Numbered from the stretch's first letter, positions 7,267-16,878 are shown. The stretch is 64,000 bases of DNA from Streptococcus equinus (GCF_900101445.1 NZ_FNKE01000001.1:1240001-1304000); one strand, 5' to 3'. Notes: a model not told the origin generated them from the letters alone. Program-made: numbers and translations.

Positions 7267-9601
7267 ACCCTAGATTTGCAATTGTACAGCCACTACCACC
7301 TGCATTTTGTGGAGCGTAGCCGAATGATTTGACGTGTTTGTTGCGTCGAAGGTATTTTGTCACCCCTTCACGGATAACACCTGTTCCGATACCGTGAATG
7401 ATATCAACTTGAGCCATGTTGTTAAGCAAGGCTTGGTCGATAAATTCATCCAATTCTTGCATGGCTTCTTCGTAGCGTTTGCCACGTAAATCAAGTCGTG
7501 CACGTGGTCCAGCAGATTTCTTGCTTTTCTTAACCACATGAACTTGTTTTTTCTTAGGTTTTTGCGCTTCTTCTTGAACTTTGACAAGGCTAAATTCGTC
7601 TTCTTTAAGTGTCATCTTAATAAGACCAACTTGTGCTTCCCATTTGCCATTTTTGGTTTGGTTAATCAAGGTTCCGCGTTGACCATAAGCTGTGACGATA
7701 ATATCATCACCCACGCGCGGTGCACGCAATTTCTTGGCTTTCTTAAGAACTTTATTTTTCGATAAATCAACTTCAGGCGCCAATTTTTTCAACTGGCTCT
7801 TAGCTTCGATAACTTCGTGTGGTTTAAGACTAGCTTTGTGATGAAGATTTTTGAGGATTTCTTCACTTTCAGCCATAGCTTTATCCACAATTTCTTGTGC
7901 CTTAGCAGAAGCTTTTTCAAGTTCTTTATCTTTGGCATGTGAGAATTCGTTATAAAGTTTCTTGACTGCACGGTTGAATTTGAGGTTATCTTGTTCCACT
8001 TCTTTGATGTGGTCAAGACGTTTGCGGCTTTCATGCGTTTGTTCTTCCAAACGTTCGATGATGCGGTTAACATCTGTATCAGAATCCGTCAAACGCTCTG
8101 CTTCATTGACAATCACTTCAGCAAGACCTAATCGACGAGCAATTTCAAAGGCATTTGAACGCCCTGGCACACCTTGCATGAAATGATAAGTTGGACTCAA
8201 AGTCTCTGTGTCAAATTCCATGCTGGCATTTTCAACAAATTCTGTCTCGATGCCGTAAACTTTCAACTCAGGATAGTGGGTTGTCGCCATGGTTTTGACT
8301 TGCGTTAAACGCAAATGTTCCAAGATAGAAATGGCAAGACTTGCTCCTTCTTGTGGGTCAGTCCCTGCACCCAATTCATCCACAAGGACCAAGCTGTCTT
8401 TATCAGCAGCTGCCAAGATATCCACAATATTTGTCATGTGGCTTGAGAATGTTGACAAGCTTTGCTCGATAGATTGTTCATCACCGATGTCAGCAAAAAT
8501 CTCATTAAAGACAGCAACTTTACTACCTTTATCAGCTAAAATCGGTAGACCAGATTGCGCCATTAATTGTGCCAATCCCAAAGTTTTCAACATGACAGTT
8601 TTACCACCGGTATTTGGACCAGTGATGACGATAACTGTCAATTCATCCAAGAAATGCAGGTCATTTGCGACTGGATTTGTCAACAGCGGGTGACGAGCTT
8701 GCAAGAGTTGCACAGTCTTATCTGTGGATAACTGTGGGACAACTGCTTTATTTTCTTGCATGAAGAGGAATTTTGCACGCACAAAATCCAAATGTCCCAA
8801 AACCCAAGCATTATTTCGAATAATATTAGTATGAGGGCGAAGCATATTTGACAATTCGCGTAAAATACGAGCCATTTCATGGCGTTCATCTGCTCGTAAT
8901 TGTGTGATTTCTTCATTTAATTGCACCACTGCACGCGGCTCAATATAAACCGTACTTCCTGATGCTGAGATATCATGTACAACCCCTGAAATGCGATTGC
9001 GGTAGCTATTTTTCACCGGCAAAACCGCACGTCCATTACGACTAGCAATCAAAGTCTCTGTCAAATGGTCAGCTTGCTTTTTCAAAATGTCCTGCAAGAC
9101 TTGACGAACTCTGCTTTCATCATGATTGATTTGACGACGAATTCGGTCTAATTCATGACTTGCAAAATTCTCAATAAATCCACCATCGTTAATGGCTTGT
9201 AAGCTTCCTTGCAGACTTGGCAAAAGTTCAATTTTCTCAAAAAGAGTATTTAAAGCCGTCAAGTTAACATTTTCCAAATCATTATAGAAATGCTTAACTT
9301 CTGCTGATACTTGCAAGATTTTCTTAATATCAATAATCTCTGAAACATTGACATCCGCATCTAATTCCAAGCGGCGCATGCTTTCAGAAATATCACGTAA
9401 ACTGCCTAAACCAAAGCCATGTTGCTCAACAAAAATCTGCTCCATATCTGACATTTCAGCAAAAGAACGTGAGATACGGTCAGAATCTGTCATTGGAGCA
9501 AGCTTACGCAATTCATCTTGCCCTTGTTCAGTTTGTAAATAGCCAGCAAAAAGTTGCTTGACCTTATCAAATTCTAACTGTTCTAAAATTCTGTTATTCA
9601 T
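7265..9601 (-). CDS. mutS2: Endonuclease MutS2
   Basis: 778 aa, the normal MutS2 length. An N-terminal coiled lever domain is followed by the MutS-type ATPase with Walker [18 protein letters not shown] near residue 330 and Walker [19 protein letters not shown] long coiled coil spans about residues 520-600. The C-terminal Smr nuclease domain contains [18 protein letters not shown] and [12 protein letters not shown]. MutS2 suppresses recombination and also splits collided ribosomes. No Shine-Dalgarno precedes the ATG, and a TATAAT sits only 6 nt before it, so the message is probably leaderless. Confidence 0.97.
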   Translation of the reverse strand: MNNRILEQLEFDKVKQLFAGYLQTEQGQDELRKLAPMTDSDRISRSFAEMSDMEQIFVEQHGFGLGSLRDISESMRRLELDADVNVSEIIDIKKILQVSAEVKHFYNDLENVNLTALNTLFEKIELLPSLQGSLQAINDGGFIENFASHELDRIRRQINHDESRVRQVLQDILKKQADHLTETLIASRNGRAVLPVKNSYRNRISGVVHDISASGSTVYIEPRAVVQLNEEITQLRADERHEMARILRELSNMLRPHTNIIRNNAWVLGHLDFVRAKFLFMQENKAVVPQLSTDKTVQLLQARHPLLTNPVANDLHFLDELTVIVITGPNTGGKTVMLKTLGLAQLMAQSGLPILADKGSKVAVFNEIFADIGDEQSIEQSLSTFSSHMTNIVDILAAADKDSLVLVDELGAGTDPQEGASLAISILEHLRLTQVKTMATTHYPELKVYGIETEFVENASMEFDTETLSPTYHFMQGVPGRSNAFEIARRLGLAEVIVNEAERLTDSDTDVNRIIERLEEQTHESRKRLDHIKEVEQDNLKFNRAVKKLYNEFSHAKDKELEKASAKAQEIVDKAMAESEEILKNLHHKASLKPHEVIEAKSQLKKLAPEVDLSKNKVLKKAKKLRAPRVGDDIIVTAYGQRGTLINQTKNGKWEAQVGLIKMTLKEDEFSLVKVQEEAQKPKKKQVHVVKKSKKSAGPRARLDLRGKRYEEAMQELDEFIDQALLNNMAQVDIIHGIGTGVIREGVTKYLRRNKHVKSFGYAPQNAGGSGCTIANLG

Positions 9602-9607
9602 ATCACT

Positions 9608-9613
9608 ATTATA
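9608..9613 (-). promoter_or_regulatory. -10 box giving a leaderless mutS2 transcript
   Basis: TATAAT on the minus strand ends 6 nt before the mutS2 ATG, placing the predicted start at or next to the A of ATG. The -35 region is weak. Confidence 0.6.
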
Positions 9614-9661
9614 CCAAAACTTACCTTATTCTAGTGCTCTTTTAGCACACTCATGTTCATA

Positions 9662-9685
9662 CAAAAATAAGGGCTAAACGCCCTT
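9662..9685 (-). terminator. cvpA terminator
   Basis: AAGGGC/GCCCTT hairpin (minus strand) followed by ATTTTTG, 5-28 nt beyond the cvpA stop. Confidence 0.8.
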
Positions 9686-9689
9686 CTTC

Positions 9690-10238
9690 TTATCCTAAAA
9701 TGGCTGTTACCCAAAGTGCCTTAATAACACCTGTCAATGGTTGGAAATAATTAATAATCAAACGTGCAATCCAGCTGCTTGAGAGAAGATTTTGAACCAT
9801 TGACATTGGGACTGTTGCAAGTAATGTCAAGACTAAACCGAAAAAGACTAGCGCTACCAAAACGGCTAAGACACCGCTAAAACAATTAAGCTTGACACTA
9901 TCAAAATGATGAATCGGTACCAAATGCACCAAAATCCCTATAAAACGAAAGATGGCATAAACCAGCATGTAAATAGCTGTGAAAGCCACCCCAGCATAAT
10001 AAACTCTATCTAAATCAAAAATATTAACATCTGTGAAGAAATTCATACTAGCACCTTGCCCAGCATTTGAGTAAGGAATCCACAAAGTAATCTCTTCAGA
10101 CAACGCTTCATAAAACCGGCTAGCCACGACTAATGACACAATACTAGCTACAAAATAATAAGCTTGCAAGATAATGCCACGTGAATAACCAATGTAAAAA
10201 TGCCAAGCTAAAATCAGCAAAATAAAAACTGATAACAT
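9690..10238 (-). CDS. cvpA: CvpA family membrane protein
   Basis: 182 aa with four to five hydrophobic helices: LSVFILLILAWHFYIGYSRG at the start, an IVSLVVASRFYEAL segment, and two in the C-terminal half (FSGVLAVLVALVFFGLVLTLLATV). The opening 'ILAWHFYIGYSRGIILQ' is typical of the Firmicute YshB/CvpA group. Related to colicin V production protein; its exact function is unsettled. It starts 3 nt after the zapA stop with GAGG upstream, so the two are translated from one message, as zapA-cvpA(-mutS2) often are in Firmicutes. Confidence 0.85.
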   Translation of the reverse strand: MLSVFILLILAWHFYIGYSRGIILQAYYFVASIVSLVVASRFYEALSEEITLWIPYSNAGQGASMNFFTDVNIFDLDRVYYAGVAFTAIYMLVYAIFRFIGILVHLVPIHHFDSVKLNCFSGVLAVLVALVFFGLVLTLLATVPMSMVQNLLSSSWIARLIINYFQPLTGVIKALWVTAILG

Positions 10239-10241
10239 ATA

Positions 10242-10550
10242 TTATTCCTCATCAGAATCAGATTTGCTGGCTTTCTCCTTAATATCGTCAATCGCCTCAG
10301 AACGGAGAGCCGTCAATTCTTTTTCCATTTTTTCAACTTCAATCTCACGACTAAGCTGAGTTGAAAGCGAATTGAGAGCCATCAAAATAGCAATCGTTTC
10401 ATTATCAGCTTGTGGTAATTTTTCTTTGATTGTATTATATTTTTCTTTGGCTACACGCTCAACTTCCTCCATAAAGAGGTTATCCTTATCTGTTGTCAAT
10501 GTGAGCGACTTTTCTCCAAAGACGAATTTATAACGATTTTTGCTTTCCAT
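10242..10550 (-). CDS. zapA: Cell division protein ZapA
   Basis: 102 aa. It starts MESKNRYKFVFGEKSLTLTTDKDNLFMEEVERVAKEKYNTIKEKLP, the ZapA N-terminal beta-sheet domain. A helical coiled-coil tail rich in Glu/Lys/Asp ends in DSDEE. It promotes bundling of FtsZ protofilaments at the division ring. Ribosome site AAGGAGGTGA. Promoter just upstream: TTTACG (plus 10591-10596), 17 nt, TATAAT (10568-10573). First gene of the zapA-cvpA unit. Confidence 0.9.
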   Translation of the reverse strand: MESKNRYKFVFGEKSLTLTTDKDNLFMEEVERVAKEKYNTIKEKLPQADNETIAILMALNSLSTQLSREIEVEKMEKELTALRSEAIDDIKEKASKSDSDEE

Positions 10551-10567
10551 ATAGTCACCTCCTTGAC

Positions 10568-10596
10568 ATTATACCTTAAAATAAACATTTCGTAAA
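10568..10596 (-). promoter_or_regulatory. zapA-cvpA promoter
   Basis: Minus-strand TTTACG, 17-nt spacer, TATAAT, then 5 nt to AAGGAGG. Confidence 0.65.
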
Positions 10597-10654
10597 ATGA
10601 AAGCGTGAAAATCCCAGTTTCAACAGGCTATTTTGCCACCTTGTCATCTTTTTA

Positions 10655-10663
10655 TGTTACAAT
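10655..10663 (+). promoter_or_regulatory. Extended -10 giving a leaderless rnhC transcript
   Basis: TGTTACAAT (extended -10) ends 6 nt before the rnhC ATG at 10670. A TTGCCA lies 19 nt upstream of the -10. There is no ribosome site. Confidence 0.55.
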
Positions 10664-10669
10664 AAAATT

Positions 10670-11569
10670 ATGAATACAATTGTTATGAAACTAGGGAAAA
10701 CTGACTTGCAAAACCTCACTAAAACACTGTCTGGCAAACAAGTCGCAAACAATAATCCCTACGTCACTTTTGCCGCAAAAGTAAATGGCGTCACAGTGCT
10801 TGTGTACACCTCTGGTAAAGTCGTTTTTCAGGGAAATGCTGCACAAGAAATCGCAAGCCAATTTGGCTATCAAGCGTCAGAAGATACACAAGATACTAAG
10901 GCTGGTCAAGCCATGCCTTTAATCGGCTCAGATGAAGTTGGCAACGGTTCTTACTTTGGTGGCTTAGCGGTTGTTGCTAGTTTTGTAACTCCTGATGACC
11001 ACGCGCTTTTAAAGAAACTTGGTGTCGATGATTCTAAGAATTTAACAGATAGCAAAATTCGCCAAATCGCCCCAATCTTAGAAGAGAAAATCAAGCATAA
11101 AGCTCTGCTATTGTCCCCTCAAAAATACAACCAAGTCGTCGGAAAGGGCAAGATGCATAACGCTGTCTCTGTCAAGGTTGCACTTCATAACCAAGCCATT
11201 TATCTGCTGCTGCAAGATGGTGTAAAACCTGAAAAAATCGTGATTGATGCTTTTACAAGCCGTCAAAATTACGAAAAATACCTCAAAAATGAGGTAAATC
11301 ACTTTGACAATCCTCTAACGCTAGAAGAAAAGGCTGAAGGAAAATACCTAGCTGTCGCAGTTAGTTCCATTATCGCCCGTAACCTTTTCTTAGAGAATTT
11401 AGATAAGCTAAGCCAAGAAGTACAGTACAAACTCACAAGTGGTGCTGGTAGCAAATCTGATAAAGTAGCTAGTCAAATTTTAGCAGCTTACGGCATGCCT
11501 GGTTTAGAACACACTGCAAAACTCCACTTTGCAAACACCCAAAAAGCACAAAATTTATTAAAAAAATAA
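10670..11569 (+). CDS. rnhC: Ribonuclease HIII
   Basis: 299 aa. The N-terminal ~85-residue TBP-like domain ([28 protein letters not shown]) distinguishes HIII from HII. The catalytic domain opens with [21 protein letters not shown], whose acidic pair is D and E, and continues with [29 protein letters not shown] and [23 protein letters not shown]. It removes RNA from RNA/DNA hybrids. An alternative start is the ATG at 10685. Followed 16 nt later by lepB in the same direction; divergent from zapA. Confidence 0.96.
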   Translation: MNTIVMKLGKTDLQNLTKTLSGKQVANNNPYVTFAAKVNGVTVLVYTSGKVVFQGNAAQEIASQFGYQASEDTQDTKAGQAMPLIGSDEVGNGSYFGGLAVVASFVTPDDHALLKKLGVDDSKNLTDSKIRQIAPILEEKIKHKALLLSPQKYNQVVGKGKMHNAVSVKVALHNQAIYLLLQDGVKPEKIVIDAFTSRQNYEKYLKNEVNHFDNPLTLEEKAEGKYLAVAVSSIIARNLFLENLDKLSQEVQYKLTSGAGSKSDKVASQILAAYGMPGLEHTAKLHFANTQKAQNLLKK

Positions 11570-11585
11570 CATCGAGGAACCAATT

Positions 11586-12179
11586 ATGAAACAATTCATC
11601 AAAGAATGGGGACCCTTTATCCTCTTTTTCATCGCTCTTGGTCTTGTTCGTCTTTTCCTTATCCAGCCTGTGAGTGTTGACGGTCATTCTATGGACCCTA
11701 CACTGGCTGATGGAGAACGCCTAATCGTTCTAAGAACTGCCAAAATTGATCGCTTTGATATTGTTGTAGCGAAAGAAAAAGAAGGTAACAAAACCAAAGA
11801 AATCGTTAAACGTGTCATCGGACTCCCAGGTGATACCATTACCTATAAAGACGATACCCTTTACGTTAACGGTAAAAAGACAAGTGAACCTTATCTAGAC
11901 AAATACCAAAAAGCTTTCGATGATGATGAGTTGCAAGACATTTACTCTTACAACACCTTATTCCAACAACTAGCTGAAAGCTCTGATGCCTTCACTACTG
12001 CTAAGGATGGCAGCACTGAATTTACTGTCAAAGTTCCCAAAAATCAGTATTTCTTGCTTGGAGATGACCGCATCGTTTCAAAAGACAGCCGTGAAGTTGG
12101 TTCCTTCAAAAAATCAGCTATCGTCGGCGAAGTCAAATTCCGCTTCTGGCCACTCTCAAAAATTGGAGGCGTCAACTAA
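11586..12179 (+). CDS. lepB: Signal peptidase I
   Basis: 197 aa. A single N-terminal membrane helix (GPFILFFIALGLVRLFLIQP) is followed by the catalytic serine box VDGHSMDPTLADGERL. The catalytic lysine is in KEIVKRVIGLPGDTI, box D is YFLLGDDR, and the stretch ends KDSREVGSF. It cleaves signal peptides on the outer face of the membrane. GAGG stands 8 nt before the ATG, and it is co-transcribed with rnhC. In VSKDSRE the usual 'NSxDSR' asparagine is replaced, a minor variation seen among streptococcal enzymes. Confidence 0.95.
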   Translation: MKQFIKEWGPFILFFIALGLVRLFLIQPVSVDGHSMDPTLADGERLIVLRTAKIDRFDIVVAKEKEGNKTKEIVKRVIGLPGDTITYKDDTLYVNGKKTSEPYLDKYQKAFDDDELQDIYSYNTLFQQLAESSDAFTTAKDGSTEFTVKVPKNQYFLLGDDRIVSKDSREVGSFKKSAIVGEVKFRFWPLSKIGGVN

Positions 12180-12187
12180 GTTCAATG

Positions 12188-12219
12188 AAGACTTAACTCA
12201 CATGAGTTAGGTCTTTTTA
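12188..12219 (+). terminator. rnhC-lepB terminator
   Basis: AAGACTTAACTCA (12188-12200) pairs with TGAGTTAGGTCTT (12203-12215) and is followed by a short T run. Confidence 0.85.
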
Positions 12220-12228
12220 ATGCGATGT

Positions 12229-12257
12229 TTGTCTATCACATTGGCGAATGATATAAT
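12229..12257 (+). promoter_or_regulatory. recD2 promoter
   Basis: TTGTCT, 17-nt spacer, TATAAT, 33 nt before the ATG; AAGGATG is the ribosome site. Confidence 0.65.
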
Positions 12258-12290
12258 AAAGCCACTATAACAATCAAGTAAGGATGACTT

Positions 12291-14759
12291 ATGGAATACT
12301 TTTTTTCTGGCACCATTGACCGTATTATTTTTGAAAACGCCAGTAACTTCTTTAAAATCATATTACTCGAAATCGAAGATACCGATTCTGACTTTGATGA
12401 TTTTGAAATCATTGTCACAGGAACCATTGCTGATGTCATCGAAGGCGAAAACTACACCTTCTGGGGAGAATTAACCCAGCATCCAAAATATGGTGAACAG
12501 CTAAAAGTTACCAGATACGAGCGAACAAAACCAACATCTTCTGGGCTCATCAAGTACTTTTCAAGCGACCACTTTAAAGGCATTGGGAAGAAAACAGCTG
12601 AAAAAATCGTCCAACTCTACGGTGATGATACGATTGATAAAATTCTAGAAGACCCAAGTAAGCTCGAGAGCATTTCAGGACTATCTAAAGAAAATCGTGA
12701 CAATTTTGTTGCCAAATTAAAGCTCAACTATGGTACTGAGCAAATCCTCTCAAAACTCGCTGAATACGGCTTAACCAATCGTGTAGCTATTGATATTTTC
12801 AATCATTATAAGGAAGAAAGTTTAGAGATTATCCAAGAAAATCCTTACCAATTGGTTGAAGATATTCAAGGCATTGGGTTTAAAATTGCGGACCAGCTCG
12901 CCGAACAATTGGGCATTGAGGCAGATGCACCGCAGCGTTTTCGTGCAGCACTCGTTCACAGCTTATTTGAAACCTCGGTTGAAAATGGAGATACTTACGT
13001 TGAGGCGCGTGATTTACTAGAAAATGCTATTACCATTTTAGAGGAAGCCCGCCAAATTGAGCTAGACCCTGCTGCTGTTGCTAAGGAATTATCTACGCTT
13101 ATCGCTGAAGACAAGGTGCAAAATATCGGCACAAAAATCTTTGATAACACACTATTTTATGCCGAAGCGGGTATCAAAAAAAATCTAACACGCATCCTTG
13201 ATACTCCATTAACTAAACAGTTTTCAGATCAAGACTTACAAGAAGAAATTGAAGACATCGAAGACACCTTTGGCATTTCCTATGATACCGTTCAAAAGAA
13301 TGCCATCAAAGAAGCACTTCAAAGTAAAGTTTTCATTTTGACTGGGGGACCAGGAACTGGTAAAACAACCGTCATTAATGGTTTGATTGCTGCTTATGCT
13401 GATTTGCACGGCATTGATTTAGAGAAAAAAGATATTCCAATCGTTCTTGCTGCGCCAACAGGTCGTGCAGCACGTCGCATGAACGAATTAACTGGGCTTC
13501 CAAGTGCAACCATCCACCGTCATCTTGGATTAAACGGTGACAATGACTATCAAGCCATGGATGATTATTTGGACTGTGATTTGATTATCATCGATGAATT
13601 TTCAATGGTAGATACTTGGCTAGCTAATCAGCTCTTTAGCTCCATTTCATCAAATACTCAAGTCATTATTGTTGGAGATAGCGACCAACTTCCATCCGTT
13701 GGGCCTGGGCAAGTGCTAGCTGATTTGCTTAAAATCAAAACTCTTCCACAAATAGCATTGACAAAAATCTTTAGGCAATCTGAAGATTCGACTATTGTCA
13801 CTCTAGCTAATCAGATGAGACAAGGCGTCTTGCCAGCTGATTTTACCCAGAAAAAAGCGGACCGTTCTTACTTTGAAGCTGGTGCCCAGTATATTCCTGA
13901 GATGATTCCGAAAATTGTCAGCGCAGCTATTAAAAGCGGCATTAGCCCTCAAGAAATTCAAATTCTTGCGCCTATGTACCGTGGTGCTGCCGGCATTAAC
14001 CGCCTCAATACAATCATTCAAGATTTGCTTAATCCACTCGGTGACCAATTATCATTTGCCTTTGGTGATATGAATTTCCGTAAAGGGGACAAAGTTCTTC
14101 ATTTGATTAATGACGCCGAACTCAATGTCTTTAACGGTGATATCGGATATATCACAGACTTGATTCCCGCCAAATACACAGAATCAAAGCAAGATGAACT
14201 CTACATGTCTTTTGATGGGACAGAAGTGATTTACCCTCGTAACGAATGGCACAAAATCACGCTTGCCTACGCCATGTCCATTCACAAATCACAAGGGAGT
14301 GAATTCCAAGTAGTTATTCTGCCAATCACACGCCAAAGTCGTCGTCTTCTACAACGCAATCTGATTTACACAGCCATTACCCGCTCTAAAAGTAAATTAG
14401 TCATGCTGGGAGAGATTGCTGCCTTTGATTACGCCATAAAAAACGAAGGCTCTAAACGCAAGACTTACCTCGTCCAACGCTTCACAGCAAATCCAGAAAA
14501 ACTTGACAACTCAGAAACGATAGAAAATCAAGCCGAGGCAGAAGAAAGCCAAAATGAGCCACTAGAAGATAAAACAAGTTCTTCTTCTGCTCACGTAGAA
14601 GAAGAAAAATCCGAAAAAGTTGTTCAACTTAGCCTTGATTTTGACGAAGACAAACCAGATAACGTCAAAGAATACCGTCTAACAGAAGAAAATCTTCCAT
14701 TTATTGATCCAATGATTGGTATCACTCAAGAAGATATCGAACAATTTTTCAAAAAATAA
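12291..14759 (+). CDS. recD2: RecD-like SF1B DNA helicase (RecD2)
   Basis: 822 aa. The N-terminal OB-like and helix-hairpin-helix region (GIGKKTAEKIVQLYG, and later GIGFKIADQLAEQLG) is characteristic of RecD2, which works without RecBC. Walker A is ILTGGPGTGKTTVINGL near residue 350. Motif II is LIIIDEFSMVDTWL, followed by IIVGDSDQLPSVGPGQVLADLL. Motif VI lies in TLAYAMSIHKSQGSEF…LLQRNLIYTAITRSK. Residues ~735-800 are an acidic, Ser/Glu-rich tail of unknown role. It is a 5'-3' helicase linked to replication-fork repair. Transcribed alone. Confidence 0.96.
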   Translation: MEYFFSGTIDRIIFENASNFFKIILLEIEDTDSDFDDFEIIVTGTIADVIEGENYTFWGELTQHPKYGEQLKVTRYERTKPTSSGLIKYFSSDHFKGIGKKTAEKIVQLYGDDTIDKILEDPSKLESISGLSKENRDNFVAKLKLNYGTEQILSKLAEYGLTNRVAIDIFNHYKEESLEIIQENPYQLVEDIQGIGFKIADQLAEQLGIEADAPQRFRAALVHSLFETSVENGDTYVEARDLLENAITILEEARQIELDPAAVAKELSTLIAEDKVQNIGTKIFDNTLFYAEAGIKKNLTRILDTPLTKQFSDQDLQEEIEDIEDTFGISYDTVQKNAIKEALQSKVFILTGGPGTGKTTVINGLIAAYADLHGIDLEKKDIPIVLAAPTGRAARRMNELTGLPSATIHRHLGLNGDNDYQAMDDYLDCDLIIIDEFSMVDTWLANQLFSSISSNTQVIIVGDSDQLPSVGPGQVLADLLKIKTLPQIALTKIFRQSEDSTIVTLANQMRQGVLPADFTQKKADRSYFEAGAQYIPEMIPKIVSAAIKSGISPQEIQILAPMYRGAAGINRLNTIIQDLLNPLGDQLSFAFGDMNFRKGDKVLHLINDAELNVFNGDIGYITDLIPAKYTESKQDELYMSFDGTEVIYPRNEWHKITLAYAMSIHKSQGSEFQVVILPITRQSRRLLQRNLIYTAITRSKSKLVMLGEIAAFDYAIKNEGSKRKTYLVQRFTANPEKLDNSETIENQAEAEESQNEPLEDKTSSSSAHVEEEKSEKVVQLSLDFDEDKPDNVKEYRLTEENLPFIDPMIGITQEDIEQFFKK

Positions 14760-14761
14760 AA

Positions 14762-14804
14762 AGAAAAAACTAGGTTAATTTTGTACTAAATTCCTAGTTT
14801 TTCT
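14762..14804 (+). terminator. recD2 terminator
   Basis: GAAAAAACTAGG/CCTAGTTTTTC arms with a ~20 nt inner loop that can itself pair (TTAATTTTGTAC…AAATT). It lies directly after the stop. Confidence 0.8.
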
Positions 14805-14939
14805 TATGCATTTATTTTGTATAAATATAAATTTTCAGATGATAGAATAGCTTTACACTTAAAACATTTAGAGGCTTAAAACGATTTAATCCTTGAAACT
14901 AAAGGGTTTCTTGATATAACATCTCTTGACAGAAAAGTG

Positions 14940-14967
14940 TTTACATATAAGGAAATTGTGTTATAAT
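14940..14967 (+). promoter_or_regulatory. Promoter of the small membrane protein gene
   Basis: TTTACA (14940-14945), 16 nt, TATAAT (14962-14967) with an upstream TG; 47 nt to the ATG. The other ~150 nt of the recD2-to-here gap show nothing I can name. Confidence 0.65.
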
Positions 14968-15014
14968 ATCTGTACTATCATAATAGGATTACCATTGTTT
15001 TTAGGAGGTTTGAA

Positions 15015-15515
15015 ATGGTTTCTTATGAAAAAATTCGTCAATCTTTGCGTTCTTGGACGCTTTTTATCGCTTGGGTAAATGTTCTTGCTGCTTTAAGTAA
15101 GGTTTGGAGTATTATTAGCTATTATGTCTTAGTTAATAACTTTGATACCTTTAAAGGACAACTTGATGCTGAAAAAATCAAGGTTCTTGAAGCTACTACC
15201 AATGTGGGCAACGTTATTATTGCTGTTATCGCTCTTGTTGTTAACATCATTGTAGCTGTTTTAGCATTCAAAAACTTATCAAAAATCAAAGACAATGCTC
15301 CAAGTTTATCACCTTACCGCATTGCCTTGATTTATACTGTTGTTTACAATCTTGCAAGCTTTGCCTTGACTGTATATCTCAATATCCCACTTTCACCATT
15401 CAATATCGTTTTGCCACTTGTCTTTTTGGGACTTTATGCTTATGTGTACAACAAAGCAGCGCAGCTATTAGACAAAGAAGACGATGAGACTGATTCTGAA
15501 AGTGTTAATCAATAA
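15015..15515 (+). CDS. Uncharacterised four-helix membrane protein
   Basis: 166 aa. I do not recognise the family. Four hydrophobic segments are visible: about residues 14-40 (TLFIAWVNVLAALSKVWSII), 65-88 (NVIIAVIALVVNIIVAVLAF), 105-123 (ALIYTVVYNLASFALTVYL) and 128-150. A short acidic C-terminal tail (DKEDDETDSESVNQ) is probably cytoplasmic. TAGGAGG is 7 nt upstream of the ATG. Own promoter and terminator; no operon partner. Confidence 0.8.
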   Translation: MVSYEKIRQSLRSWTLFIAWVNVLAALSKVWSIISYYVLVNNFDTFKGQLDAEKIKVLEATTNVGNVIIAVIALVVNIIVAVLAFKNLSKIKDNAPSLSPYRIALIYTVVYNLASFALTVYLNIPLSPFNIVLPLVFLGLYAYVYNKAAQLLDKEDDETDSESVNQ

Positions 15516-15529
15516 CTTTTAAGAAATCA

Positions 15530-15569
15530 AATACCGTCTCAGAACTTGAGCTAAGACGGTATTTTAATT
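15530..15569. terminator. Terminator between the membrane protein gene and dinB
   Basis: AATACCGTCT (15530-15539) pairs with AGACGGTATT (15554-15563), followed by TTAATTTTT on the plus strand. It could act weakly for dinB in the other direction. Confidence 0.75.
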
Positions 15570-15570
15570 T

Positions 15571-16662
15571 TTAAAAGAGATTTAATGGACGAATATTATC
15601 TTCTAATCCCATGATAGTAACCCCAAGAAGACGCACGCCAGATTTTGATTCTTCTAAGCTGTCAAATATCGCATGAGCAGCTTGGTCAATCACCTCAAAA
15701 TCATTGGTGACATCATCTAGTGTTTTACGCTTGGTTAAAGTCGAAAAATCCGCGTATCGAACCTTCAAAACGACAGTGCGACCAACTTTATTATTTCGCA
15801 TTAAGCTGTCCACAACTCGACGTGTATTTTTTGAAATCTCCGACTTAATATCAGCATCCTCATACAGTAGTTTACTGTAGGTACGTTCACTCCCAATAGA
15901 TTTTCGAATACGATTGGGTCTGACTGGTGAATTTGAAATACCTCGCGCTTTACGGTACAAATCATAGCCAAAGCGCCCGAAATGGTCAATCAAGGTCATC
16001 TCTGGTATTTCTAATAAATCCGCCCCCGTAAAAACACCCATTTGATGTAGCTTTTCAACTGATTTTTTACCAACACCATGAAATTTTTCAATTGGTAATT
16101 TTTTCAAGAAATCCTGCGCATCTTCTGGCAATACTAAGGTTAAACCTTTCGGTTTATCATAATCCGAAGCTAGTTTAGCTAGAAATTTGTTATAAGAGAC
16201 ACCGGCTGAACAAGTCAGGTGAACTTCTTGCCAAATATCATATTGAATCATTTTAGCGATTTTAATCGCTGACTTGATGCCGCGTTTATTTTCAGTCACA
16301 TCCAAGTAAGCCTCATCAATCGACATAGGCTCAACAAGATCGGTGTAACGTCTGAAAATCTCACGAATTTGCATTCCGATTTCTGGGTATTTCTGATAAT
16401 TTCCAGAAATAAAAATAGCCTGTGGACAACGTTCGTAAGCTTCTTTTGAAGACATGGCCGAATGAACGCCAAATTTTCTGGCTTCATAGTTACATGTCGA
16501 TACGACGCCTCGTCCACCTGTCTTACGCGGATCAGAGCCGATAATCACAGGCTTTCCTTTGAGGTCTGGATTATCCCTTTCTTCCACTGATGCAAAAAAG
16601 GCATCCATATCAATGTGAATAATTTTTCGAGAAGTGTCATTAATTAATGGAAAAATAAGCAT
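15571..16662 (-). CDS. dinB: DNA polymerase IV
   Basis: 363 aa starting [33 protein letters not shown]-family lesion-bypass polymerase: catalytic acidic residues in DMDAFF and in [11 protein letters not shown]; fingers [34 protein letters not shown]; palm Hh[19 protein letters not shown]; then the little-finger domain. The C-terminus ([16 protein letters not shown]) resembles a beta-clamp-binding peptide. The start at 16662 has AAAGGA at good spacing; a codon at 16713 would add non-conserved residues. Promoter -10 TATAAT at plus 16685-16690. Confidence 0.94.
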   Translation of the reverse strand: MLIFPLINDTSRKIIHIDMDAFFASVEERDNPDLKGKPVIIGSDPRKTGGRGVVSTCNYEARKFGVHSAMSSKEAYERCPQAIFISGNYQKYPEIGMQIREIFRRYTDLVEPMSIDEAYLDVTENKRGIKSAIKIAKMIQYDIWQEVHLTCSAGVSYNKFLAKLASDYDKPKGLTLVLPEDAQDFLKKLPIEKFHGVGKKSVEKLHQMGVFTGADLLEIPEMTLIDHFGRFGYDLYRKARGISNSPVRPNRIRKSIGSERTYSKLLYEDADIKSEISKNTRRVVDSLMRNNKVGRTVVLKVRYADFSTLTKRKTLDDVTNDFEVIDQAAHAIFDSLEESKSGVRLLGVTIMGLEDNIRPLNLF

Positions 16663-16723
16663 CATCCAGTCCTTTCTGACTCTATTATAACAATTTTCAT
16701 TGCTTTCAAGCAAAACTTACAAA

Positions 16724-16765
16724 TTTCTAGTACAGTTGTCCAAGTTTCTGAAACTGTACTAGAAA
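16724..16765. repeat. 14-bp perfect inverted repeat upstream of pfl
   Basis: TTTCTAGTACAGTT (16724-16737) and AACTGTACTAGAAA (16752-16765) are perfect complements around a 14-nt loop. There is no T run directly after it on either strand, so it is not a normal terminator. It sits between the dinB promoter and the pfl cre site. Confidence 0.7.
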
Positions 16766-16793
16766 AGATTCTTGTTTTTTCCAATTTTTTCGC

Positions 16794-16822
16794 TTGGGAA
16801 AACGCTTCCTTTGTGCTAAACT
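16794..16822 (+). promoter_or_regulatory. pfl promoter with overlapping cre-like site
   Basis: TTGGGA (16794-16799), 17 nt, TAAACT (16817-16822). TGGGAAAACGCTTCCT (16795-16810) is a close fit to catabolite-responsive elements and covers the -35 and spacer, so CcpA could repress here. AAGGAG lies 8 nt before the ATG. Confidence 0.6.
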
Positions 16823-16878
16823 TATACTTGTAAATGTAACAGATGACTTGTTACTAGAATTTAAGGAGAAATCTCATT

